Assembly (NCBI GenBank): GCA_017396515.1
Contig: JAFQLV010000045.1
Coordinates: 1-38,705 of the forward strand
Source: Clostridia bacterium
GTDB lineage: Bacteria > Bacillota > Clostridia > Oscillospirales > Acutalibacteraceae
DNA length: 38,705 nucleotides
Direction: 5' to 3'
This document shows positions 8,401 through 15,958 of the stretch, in pieces. Numbering within the stretch: the stretch's first letter is position 1; each line of letters opens with the position of its first letter. The notes under the pieces are model-generated. The model saw only the letters and a list, made by a program, of their open reading frames with translations, did no database searches and was not told where the DNA came from. The translations under genes and the position numbers were made by a program.

Positions 8401-11400
8401 ATGATATTAACAGCACTTGAGATGCAAGGCTTCAAATCATTCCCCGAAAAAACGGTGCTTACCTTCGGCAAGGGCATAACGGCAGTTGTGGGTCCTAACG
8501 GAAGCGGTAAGAGTAATATTTCAGATGCAGTACGCTGGGTTCTGGGTGAGCAGTCCAGCAAGAGTCTTCGCGGCTCAAAAATGGAAGACGTCATTTTTGA
8601 CGGCACAAAAATCAGAAAGGCTCACGGCTTTGCTCAGGTCACACTGCGTCTCGACAATACCGACCGTTCAATTGCCAAGGATACCGATGAGGTTACGGTA
8701 ACGAGAAGATATTACCGTTCAGGCGAAAGTGAATATAAAATCAACGGTGAAAATGTGAGACTCAGAGATGTTCACGAGCTGTTTATGGATACAGGTCTCG
8801 GCAGAGACGGCTATTCAATGGTCAGCCAGGGCAAAATTGCAGACATGGTCAGCGGCAAGGGTAAGGAATGCCGTGAAATGTTTGAGGAGGCAGCAGGCAT
8901 CTCCGCTTACAGATATAAGAGAAGTGATTCACTTAAAAAGCTCTCACAGGCTGAGGAAAACCTTGTAAGACTGCGTGACATTCTTACAGAGCTTGAAAGC
9001 AGAATAGGACCCCTTAAAACACAGAGTGAAAAGGCACAGAAGTTCCTTGTGCTCAGCGATGAAAAGAAAACTCTTGAGATAGGTCTGTGGCTTTACAGCA
9101 TTGACAAATTAAAAGAGGATCTGCGCAAGCAGGAGGACAACATAATCATAGCAAGAAATCACTATGAGAGTGTTGAGGGCGAGCTGCAGAATATTGAAGA
9201 GCTTATTGAAAAATGCATAACCGATACGCAGAATATCAACATAAAAATAGACGAAATCCGTCAGGGAATATCAGAGCTTGAAGAAAGAGCTGCCAAGGCT
9301 CAGAGCGAGCAGGCAGTGCTCAGAAGCTCAATTGAACATAACAATGACACAATCAGCCGTATTTCCCGTGACAGAAGTGACTCGGAGCTTGGTCAGCAGC
9401 AGCTTCTCAAGGAAATTGAAACTGAAGAAAAGCTTATTTCACAGATAAAGAAAATCCGTGACGATAAGAGCAATGAGCTTACGTCTGTGAAGGCGCAGCT
9501 TGATAAAATGCAGTCTGAGGGCTCAGGTCTTGATAAAGAAACTGCAGATATATCACTTAATATAAACATTCTGACTAAAAACCTTGCAGACCGCCGTGTT
9601 GAGGCATCAACGGCTCAATCGGCAATTGCAGAAATTAAGGCAAGAATAGAAACAATTGATCTGCAGATAAATGCCCGACAGGAAAGCGTAGACTTAGCTT
9701 CTCAGGATAAGGCAAGGGCAGATGAGGCACTGACAAAATGCTGCGGAGAAATTGAAAGCGTCACCAACAGTGTCAAGGGCTACACCATGAAGCTTGACTC
9801 CCTTGAAGGTAAGGCAGATGCTGTGAAGAAAGAGCTTGACGAAAAGAGCTTTGACCAGCAGAGAACAGCCTCAAAGATTAATATGCTCACAGAGCTTGAA
9901 AAGAATATGGAGGGCTATTCGGGAGCAGTTAAGAAGGTAATCAAGGAGAGCGAAAAAGGCACCTTGAGAGGTATTCACGGCACAGTGTCACAGCTGATAA
10001 ATGTTAAGAGCGAATATGCCGTTGCCATAGAAACAGCTCTGGGCAACGCTGTGCAGAATATTGTTACCGACACTCAGCAGGATGCAAAAACAGCAGTCAA
10101 CTATCTTAAAAGCACCTCAGCAGGCAGAGCAACCTTCCTTCCCATTGATGCTGTCAAGGGCAGAAGCCTTGAGGAAGAGGGCCTTGAGGACTGCTTAGGC
10201 TATGTTGATAAGGCAGTTAATCTGCTTTCTTACGATACATGCTACAGTGAGGTCATAGCTTCACTTCTCGGCAAAACCGTTGTGGCAGAGGACCTTTCCT
10301 GTGCTATAGGAATTGCTAAAAAATATGATCAGAGATTTAAGATTGTTACTCTTGACGGTCAGGTTATAAACGCAGGCGGTTCTATAACAGGCGGCTCGGC
10401 TGCTCAGAATGCGGGCATACTTTCCCGCGGTACCGAAATAGAAAAGCTCAAGGCTAAGGATGAGAAGCTGCAAAAGGAAATTGCAGTTCTCAGTGAAAAA
10501 TATACGGCACTTTCGGGCGAAATTGAAGCCTTGCAGAGTGAGCTTAAAGGTGAAAAGCAGGCTCTTACAGAGCTTATGGAGGAAAAAATCCGTCTTGAAG
10601 GACAGAAAAATCTCGTTTATGAGCAGTACTATTCAGCTGTTTCTCTTCTTGATGAGCTTAAGGGTGAAAAGGATAATGCAGACGAGAGAATTTTCTCAAT
10701 GCAGAGAGCCTTTGAGGTGTCAAACGAAGAAGCGGACAAGCTGAAAAAGGATATTGAAGGCCACGAAAAACGCCTTGAGGAGCTGGGCATAAGAAGGCAG
10801 GAAATTGCCGATAAACGCGAGGAAACAGCTTCACTTATCTCAAAGCTCAGCATTGATATTCACGGTGCCGATAAGGATATGCAGGCAAGAACTCAGGCAC
10901 TTGGCCTTCTTAAGGCAAGACTTGTCAGCCACGAGGATAAGGACAAGGAGCTCATTGACGAAATAGAAAAAATCAAAGAGCATAACAAAGCGATAGAAGC
11001 TGAAATTAAGGAGCTTGAAAATCTCTCACTTTCTTTCGGTGATAAGAGCAAGCAGGCAAAGGACGAAATAACCGCCCTGCAGAAAAAGAGAAGTGAAACA
11101 GAAGAAAAGTCAGCTTCTCTTCGCAGTGAGGAAAGAAATAAATCCTCAGAGCGTGAGAAAATCAGCGGTGAGCTTGCCCGTCTTGAGGAAAGAAAGCAGA
11201 CAATGACACAAGAGTATGACAGCACAATCAGCAAGCTTTATGACGAATATCAGCTCACAAAGCGTGAGGCTGAGGCAGTTGGCTCAAAGTGTGAGGACCC
11301 GGCTTCTTCAAGAAGAAGGCTTCACGAAATCAAGGGCAGCATAAGGCATTTGGGTGCGGTCAATGTGGGCGCAATTGAGGAATATAAAGAGGTCAGTGAA

Positions 11401-11973
11401 AGATATGAATTTATGTCCTCACAGGTTGCCGATGTTGAAAAGAGCAAAAAAGAGCTTATCAGGCTTATTGAAGAGCTGACAGACAAAATGTCACAGCAGT
11501 TCCGTGAGCAGTTTGCAAAGATAAATCAGAATTTCGGAGAGACCTTCCGTGAGCTTTTCGGCGGCGGACACGCAGAGCTTTCACTTGAGGACCCCGCAGA
11601 TGTGCTTGAAAGCAACATTGATATCAAGCTTCAGCCTCCCGGAAAGAATGTTAAGCGTCTTGACTCTCTTTCAGGCGGTGAAAAGGGTCTTTCGGCTATT
11701 GCACTTCTCTTTGCAATTATGAAGGTTAACCCTGCACCCTTCTGTATTTTTGATGAGGTTGAGGCAGCTCTTGACGATGTAAATGTTACAAGATATGCCC
11801 AGTATGTAAGAAGAATGACGGCAAACACCCAGTTTATTCTCATTACACACAGACGCGGCACTATGGAAGAGGCAGATGTGCTTTACGGCATCACAATGCA
11901 GGAGCAGGGCGTTTCAAAGCTGCTTGAACTTAAAACGGCAGAGCTTGCCAAAAAGCTCGGCATAACTCAGTAA
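8401..11973 (+). CDS. smc: Chromosome segregation protein SMC
   Basis: ATP-driven condensin subunit that organises and separates chromosomes with ScpA and ScpB (neither gene is in the window). The 1190-aa protein has the full SMC layout: N-terminal ATPase half with Walker A GPNGSGKSN near residue 31, a long coiled coil, a hinge domain at about 520-680 (GIHGTVSQLINVKSEYAVAIETALG), the returning coiled coil, and the C-terminal half with the LSGGEKGLSA signature near residue 1090 and Walker B FCIFDEVEAALDD. It begins four bases after the radical SAM stop and is followed by ftsY 15 bases on, so it is part of one operon. Confidence 0.98.
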   Translation: MILTALEMQGFKSFPEKTVLTFGKGITAVVGPNGSGKSNISDAVRWVLGEQSSKSLRGSKMEDVIFDGTKIRKAHGFAQVTLRLDNTDRSIAKDTDEVTVTRRYYRSGESEYKINGENVRLRDVHELFMDTGLGRDGYSMVSQGKIADMVSGKGKECREMFEEAAGISAYRYKRSDSLKKLSQAEENLVRLRDILTELESRIGPLKTQSEKAQKFLVLSDEKKTLEIGLWLYSIDKLKEDLRKQEDNIIIARNHYESVEGELQNIEELIEKCITDTQNINIKIDEIRQGISELEERAAKAQSEQAVLRSSIEHNNDTISRISRDRSDSELGQQQLLKEIETEEKLISQIKKIRDDKSNELTSVKAQLDKMQSEGSGLDKETADISLNINILTKNLADRRVEASTAQSAIAEIKARIETIDLQINARQESVDLASQDKARADEALTKCCGEIESVTNSVKGYTMKLDSLEGKADAVKKELDEKSFDQQRTASKINMLTELEKNMEGYSGAVKKVIKESEKGTLRGIHGTVSQLINVKSEYAVAIETALGNAVQNIVTDTQQDAKTAVNYLKSTSAGRATFLPIDAVKGRSLEEEGLEDCLGYVDKAVNLLSYDTCYSEVIASLLGKTVVAEDLSCAIGIAKKYDQRFKIVTLDGQVINAGGSITGGSAAQNAGILSRGTEIEKLKAKDEKLQKEIAVLSEKYTALSGEIEALQSELKGEKQALTELMEEKIRLEGQKNLVYEQYYSAVSLLDELKGEKDNADERIFSMQRAFEVSNEEADKLKKDIEGHEKRLEELGIRRQEIADKREETASLISKLSIDIHGADKDMQARTQALGLLKARLVSHEDKDKELIDEIEKIKEHNKAIEAEIKELENLSLSFGDKSKQAKDEITALQKKRSETEEKSASLRSEERNKSSEREKISGELARLEERKQTMTQEYDSTISKLYDEYQLTKREAEAVGSKCEDPASSRRRLHEIKGSIRHLGAVNVGAIEEYKEVSERYEFMSSQVADVEKSKKELIRLIEELTDKMSQQFREQFAKINQNFGETFRELFGGGHAELSLEDPADVLESNIDIKLQPPGKNVKRLDSLSGGEKGLSAIALLFAIMKVNPAPFCIFDEVEAALDDVNVTRYAQYVRRMTANTQFILITHRRGTMEEADVLYGITMQEQGVSKLLELKTAELAKKLGITQ

Positions 11974-11988
11974 AGGAGGATAAAACCA

Positions 11989-12924
11989 ATGGGTATTTTT
12001 TCTAAATTTGGTTTCGGACTTAAAAAGACCCGTGAGGGTATGACAGAGCGTATAGAGGATGTTCTCGGCGCTTATGAAGAAATAACAGACGACTTTTTTG
12101 GTGACCTTGAGGAAGCTCTTATTATGGGTGATATCGGCATGAAAACTGCAGTTGATATCGTTGAAGAGCTGCGCAAGCGTGTTAATAAAAACGAGGTACG
12201 CAATCCCAAGCATGCCAAAATGATAATTTCCGATATCATTGCAGAGATGATTGATGGCGGTGAGGATATGGGTCTTATAACCGTTCCTTCAATCATACTT
12301 GTTATCGGTGTCAACGGTGTGGGCAAGACCACCACAATCGGCAAGCTTGCCGCTATGTATAAAAAAGAGGGCAAGAGGGTTATCCTCGGTGCGGCTGATA
12401 CCTTCCGTGCCGCCGCTATTGAACAGCTTGAGGTCTGGGCAGAGCGTGCAGGTGTTGATATAGTCAAGCATAAAGAGGGTGCGGACCCTGCCGCTGTGGT
12501 ATATGATACAATCAGTGCAGGTCTTTCCCGTGACTGTGATATTATTATCTGTGACACGGCAGGCAGACTTCACAATAAAAAGAATCTTATGGACGAGCTT
12601 GCAAAAATTTACAGAGTTGTTGAAAAAGAGCTTCCCTATGCTGACCGCGAGATTCTTCTTGTGCTCGATGCAACAACAGGTCAGAATGCAGTCAATCAGG
12701 CCAAGGAATTTATGAATGTTGCCGAGCTGACAGGTATTGCACTGACTAAGCTTGACGGAACTGCAAGAGGCGGTGTTGTGCTCACAATCAAAAATGAGCT
12801 CAAGCTCCCCGTTAAGTTTATCGGTGTAGGCGAGCAGATAGACGATCTTCAGCCCTTTAAGCCCAAGCTTTTTGCGAAGGCACTTTTTGAAGACACATCA
12901 GTTACCTTTGCAGACGAGGACTAA
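11989..12924 (+). CDS. ftsY: Signal recognition particle receptor FtsY
   Basis: SRP-type GTPase that docks ribosome-SRP complexes at the membrane for co-translational insertion. The 311-aa protein has a short N-terminal helical region, the SRP54N helical bundle, and the NG GTPase core: G1 GVNGVGKTTTIGKLA near residue 107, the ADTFRAAAIEQL insertion-box region, G3 DTAGRLHNK, G4 TKLDG and the closing GVGEQIDDLQPF. It lacks the long acidic A domain of the enteric protein, as usual in Firmicutes. AAAGGAGG lies just before the ATG. The smc-ftsY order is conserved. Confidence 0.98.
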   Translation: MGIFSKFGFGLKKTREGMTERIEDVLGAYEEITDDFFGDLEEALIMGDIGMKTAVDIVEELRKRVNKNEVRNPKHAKMIISDIIAEMIDGGEDMGLITVPSIILVIGVNGVGKTTTIGKLAAMYKKEGKRVILGAADTFRAAAIEQLEVWAERAGVDIVKHKEGADPAAVVYDTISAGLSRDCDIIICDTAGRLHNKKNLMDELAKIYRVVEKELPYADREILLVLDATTGQNAVNQAKEFMNVAELTGIALTKLDGTARGGVVLTIKNELKLPVKFIGVGEQIDDLQPFKPKLFAKALFEDTSVTFADED

Positions 12925-12927
12925 GGA

Positions 12928-13518
12928 ATGAAAATAATTATTGCAACACACAACAAGCATAAGCTTCAGGAAATGAGCCGTATCCTTTCACCTATGGGCT
13001 ATGAGGTGGTAACTGACAGGGATTTAGGCATTGAGCTGACAGATGCTGAGGAAAACGGCGAAACCTTTCTTGACAATGCGAGAATAAAATCAGAAAGCGG
13101 CTGCAGGGAAAGCGGACTTCCCTGCATAGCAGATGACAGCGGACTTTGTGTAGATGCCTTAGGCGGCGCCCCCGGAGTTTTCTCTGCAAGATACAGCGGA
13201 GTACACGATGACGACGACGGCAACAACCGCAAGCTTTTAAAGGAACTTGAGGGAGTACCCACAGAGAAAAGAACAGCACATTTCGCCTGCGCTATCTGTG
13301 TCAGCTTTCCTGACGGCAGTGAAATAACGGCAACGGGCAAGTGTGAGGGCTATATCGGCTATGAAAAGAAAGGCGAAAACGGCTTCGGCTATGACCCATT
13401 ATTTATGGTGGGCGAGAGAAGCCTTGCCGAAATGACTGCCGAGGAAAAGGACGCTATCAGCCACAGAGGCAACGCATTAAAAGCACTTAAGATTACAATG
13501 GAAAATATGGCTGATTAA
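12928..13518 (+). CDS. rdgB: XTP/dITP diphosphatase (RdgB/HAM1 family)
   Basis: Housecleaning pyrophosphatase that hydrolyses deaminated purine nucleotides (dITP, XTP) to monophosphates and keeps them out of DNA and RNA. Motifs of the Ham1 family are IIIATHNKHKLQEM at the N-terminus, GLPCIADDSGLCVDALGGAPGVFSARY with the catalytic acidic residues, GENGFGYDPLFMV, and the C-terminal ISHRGNALK. The 196-aa length is typical. It starts three bases after the ftsY stop and is probably co-transcribed. Confidence 0.96.
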   Translation: MKIIIATHNKHKLQEMSRILSPMGYEVVTDRDLGIELTDAEENGETFLDNARIKSESGCRESGLPCIADDSGLCVDALGGAPGVFSARYSGVHDDDDGNNRKLLKELEGVPTEKRTAHFACAICVSFPDGSEITATGKCEGYIGYEKKGENGFGYDPLFMVGERSLAEMTAEEKDAISHRGNALKALKITMENMAD

Positions 13519-13532
13519 AAGGAGCGTTTGAA

Positions 13533-14009
13533 GTGAAAAAGACCATAGCAGTTTTATTGTTACTTATTATGCTGTTTGTTTTTGCAGGATGCAACAGCGA
13601 CAAACCTGAGGAAAGCGGTGATACAATGGACCTTTATGAAAAAACTAATTACGGTGAGAATATAGAAATTCTTACTGAGACGGAAAAAGAATTTTTACTT
13701 TGTGAAAGCTTTGTTGAAGAAGTGAACTCAGGTGGATTTGAGGGTTACTTCTCAACTGATTATTCAAAATACTGTATTAAAACAGTGGCGTATCTTGAAA
13801 AGAATAAATCAGATGTTTATCCAAAAATGTTGAAACAAGCAATAAATTTATTCCCAGATGATTTTGATTTTTCAGATCCCGTAGAAACACAAGAATATCT
13901 TGAAGAACACGAAGATATTATTGAAAAGTTTGAAGAATTAGAAGAAAAAATCTATGATAGCACAGAAGATATTGATACAATATTAGAAAAGTTAGAGGAG
14001 CAGATTTAA
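13533..14009 (+). CDS. DUF4375-like lipoprotein
   Basis: A 158-aa predicted lipoprotein: Lys-rich start, hydrophobic core (TIAVLLLLIMLFV) and lipobox FAGC with the modified Cys near residue 19. The mature part is acidic and mostly helical. The segment EFLLCESFVEEVNSGGFEGYFS resembles DUF4375 (DMP19-like) proteins, whose function I do not know; this assignment is moderate. A GTG start at 13533 is chosen because AAAGGAG lies eight bases upstream. Codon use is more AT-rich than in the flanking genes and the product is unrelated to its housekeeping neighbours, so it may be a later insertion into the operon; its stop overlaps the next start (TAATG). Confidence 0.72.
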   Translation: MKKTIAVLLLLIMLFVFAGCNSDKPEESGDTMDLYEKTNYGENIEILTETEKEFLLCESFVEEVNSGGFEGYFSTDYSKYCIKTVAYLEKNKSDVYPKMLKQAINLFPDDFDFSDPVETQEYLEEHEDIIEKFEELEEKIYDSTEDIDTILEKLEEQI

Positions 14010-14407
14010 TGACAGGCAAAGAAAGAGCAGCTTTCAGAGCACAGGCTAACCACCTTGAGCCTCTTTTTCAGGTAGGCAAGGGCGGTATGTCCGAGGCTTT
14101 GATAAAGCAAACAGACGACGCTCTCAGAGCAAGAGAGCTTATCAAGGTGAAGGTGCTTCTCGAATCTTCACCCATAACCCCCAGAGAAACAGCAGATGAG
14201 CTTGCCAAAGCAACAGGTGCTGAGGTTATTCAGGTTATCGGCGGTGTTATAGTGCTTTACAGAGAAAGCCCCGAGCTTAAAGAGAAGGCACTGCAGAAAG
14301 AAAAGAATAAAAAAATGGCAGCCAAAAAGGCAAAAGAGAAGCTTTATGCCGCTAAAAAAGAAGGCAAAAAGGTTTATTTCAGAAGTCAGACTAAGGGTAG
14401 AAAATAA
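14009..14407 (+). CDS. yhbY: YhbY-type CRM-domain RNA-binding protein
   Basis: Small RNA-binding protein of the CRM (YhbY) family, associated with pre-50S ribosomal particles. The CRM domain covers about residues 3-95 with LFQVGKGGMSEALIKQTDDALRARELIKVKVL, where the GxxG loop (GKGG) is the RNA contact, and ends in IGGVIVLYRE. The last 35 residues are very Lys-rich and probably an extra RNA contact. Its start overlaps the previous stop and it runs directly into nadD-yqeK, the usual Firmicutes arrangement. Confidence 0.93.
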   Translation: MTGKERAAFRAQANHLEPLFQVGKGGMSEALIKQTDDALRARELIKVKVLLESSPITPRETADELAKATGAEVIQVIGGVIVLYRESPELKEKALQKEKNKKMAAKKAKEKLYAAKKEGKKVYFRSQTKGRK

Positions 14408-15579
14408 TGCGTATAGGTATTTACGGCGGAGCCTTCAATCCCGTGCACAAGGGTCATGTGAAGCTTGCCGAAGAAATAAAGGCTAAAGCGCACCTTGATA
14501 AAATAATTATTATGCCCTCGGGTGAGTCACCTCACAAAGCGAGTGAGGGACTCATTGACAGCTATCACAGAATTAAAATGTGTGAGAAAGCCTTTCAGGG
14601 TGAGGACTATATAATCAGCGACCTTGAAATAAAGCGTGAGGGCAAAAGCTACACCGTTGACACGGTCAGGGAGCTTAAAAGAATATATCCCGACGATGAA
14701 TTGTTTCTCATTATGGGCTCAGATATGCTGCTTAGCTTTCACAAGTGGTTTTTGTACGGGGAAATTCTCTCATATGTTACAGTTTGCGCCACCACAAGAC
14801 AAGGCGATATAACCACAGACGAGCTGAAAAAATACAGCAGTGAGGTGCTGAAAAAAGACACTCTGATTATTGATTTCGAGCCTTTTGAATGCAGCTCAAC
14901 CAAGGTGAGAAATTCACTTCTTGTGGGTGAGGATGTGTCTTATTTTGTGCCTTCAGAGGTGCTGGCATATATAAATGAAAATGCCCTTTATACCGATGAA
15001 TACACTCCTGTGAGACAGCTGCTCAGAAGCAGACTCGACGATTACCGCTTTATACATTCGCTCAATGTAGCAGACTCGGCAAGGCAGCTTGCAAAAATTT
15101 ATGGCTGCGATGAAGAAAAAGCCTATTTTGCAGGCCTCACACACGATATTATGAAAAATGCCTGCAAGTCAGAGCAGTTGCAAATAATGGAAAAGGGTGG
15201 TATAATCTTAAATCGGGTTGAGAAAAATAACCCTAAGCTGTGGCATGCCATGGCAGGGGAGTGTTATCTCAGAGCTGAAATGGGCATTACTGACCCGGAA
15301 ATTCTCGGCAGTGTACGCTATCACACAACGGGCAAGGCCAGCATGAGCCTTCTTGAAAAGATAATCTATGTTGCCGATTATATTTCGGCAGAGAGAAATT
15401 ATCCCGATGTTGGTGTAATGAGAGATTTAGCTCTTAATCATTCACTTGAAAAGGCTTCACTTTATTCTCTTCAATACACTTTTATGAAGCTTGCTCCCGA
15501 AAAGGGCATAATACACACAGACAGTGTTGATTTTTATAACGAGCTTATTATAGATGAAAGGAAGGAAAATAATGACTGA
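14407..15579 (+). CDS. nadD: NadD-YqeK fusion: nicotinate-nucleotide adenylyltransferase plus HD hydrolase
   Basis: One 390-aa reading frame joins two enzymes usually encoded by adjacent genes. Residues 1 to about 195 are NadD, which adenylylates nicotinate mononucleotide in NAD synthesis: GGAFNPVHKGHVKLAEE holds the nucleotidyltransferase HxGH-type motif and SSTKVRNSLL the C-terminal ISSTxxR-like motif. Residues about 200-390 are a YqeK-type HD phosphohydrolase (FIHSLNVADSARQLA, AGLTHDIMKN, WHAMAGE, IIYVADYISAERNYP); YqeK homologues hydrolyse diadenosine tetraphosphate symmetrically. There is no stop codon or new ribosome binding site at the junction. The gene overlaps yhbY by one base and rsfS by eight. 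Confidence 0.94.
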   Translation: MRIGIYGGAFNPVHKGHVKLAEEIKAKAHLDKIIIMPSGESPHKASEGLIDSYHRIKMCEKAFQGEDYIISDLEIKREGKSYTVDTVRELKRIYPDDELFLIMGSDMLLSFHKWFLYGEILSYVTVCATTRQGDITTDELKKYSSEVLKKDTLIIDFEPFECSSTKVRNSLLVGEDVSYFVPSEVLAYINENALYTDEYTPVRQLLRSRLDDYRFIHSLNVADSARQLAKIYGCDEEKAYFAGLTHDIMKNACKSEQLQIMEKGGIILNRVEKNNPKLWHAMAGECYLRAEMGITDPEILGSVRYHTTGKASMSLLEKIIYVADYISAERNYPDVGVMRDLALNHSLEKASLYSLQYTFMKLAPEKGIIHTDSVDFYNELIIDERKENND

Positions 15580-15922
15580 ACTCGAACTCGCAAGAGAAAT
15601 TGTTAAGGTACTCGACAACAAAAAGGGTAGCGATATAAAGCTTATTGAAATCACTGAGCACTCAATAGTTGCAGACTATTTTGTTATCGTTACAGGTACC
15701 TCAAACACCCATGTAAAGGCTTTGGCTGATGAGGTGGAATATGAGCTGGGTGAAAAGGGTGTGGCACCTCACCACATCGAGGGCAGAGCAACGGGCTGGA
15801 TACTTCTTGATTACAGCAGTGTTCTCGTTCATGTTTTCACAGGTGAAAGCCGTGAATATTATAACCTTGAAAGACTGTGGCAGGATGCAAAAGCTATTGA
15901 CATCTCTGACATTGTAGAGTAA
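15572..15922 (+). CDS. rsfS: Ribosomal silencing factor RsfS
   Basis: Binds L14 on the free 50S subunit and blocks subunit joining when nutrients are short. The 116-aa product shows the Iojap/RsfS core: DIKLIEITEHSIVADYFVIVTGTSNTHVKALADEV, followed by EGRATGWILLDYSSVLVHVFTGESREYYNLERLW. The ATG at 15572 follows GGAAGG; an in-frame ATG at 15554 would add six residues but has no good site. It overlaps the end of nadD-yqeK and precedes leuS. Confidence 0.95.
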   Translation: MTELELAREIVKVLDNKKGSDIKLIEITEHSIVADYFVIVTGTSNTHVKALADEVEYELGEKGVAPHHIEGRATGWILLDYSSVLVHVFTGESREYYNLERLWQDAKAIDISDIVE

Positions 15923-15958
15923 TATTAAATATTGAAATAAATAAACGGAGTGATAAAT

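Noticed and set aside
12072..12557. A 161-codon minus-strand open frame inside ftsY
   Set aside because: It mirrors the GTPase coding frame, with Ser/Ile-rich translation typical of antisense shadows.
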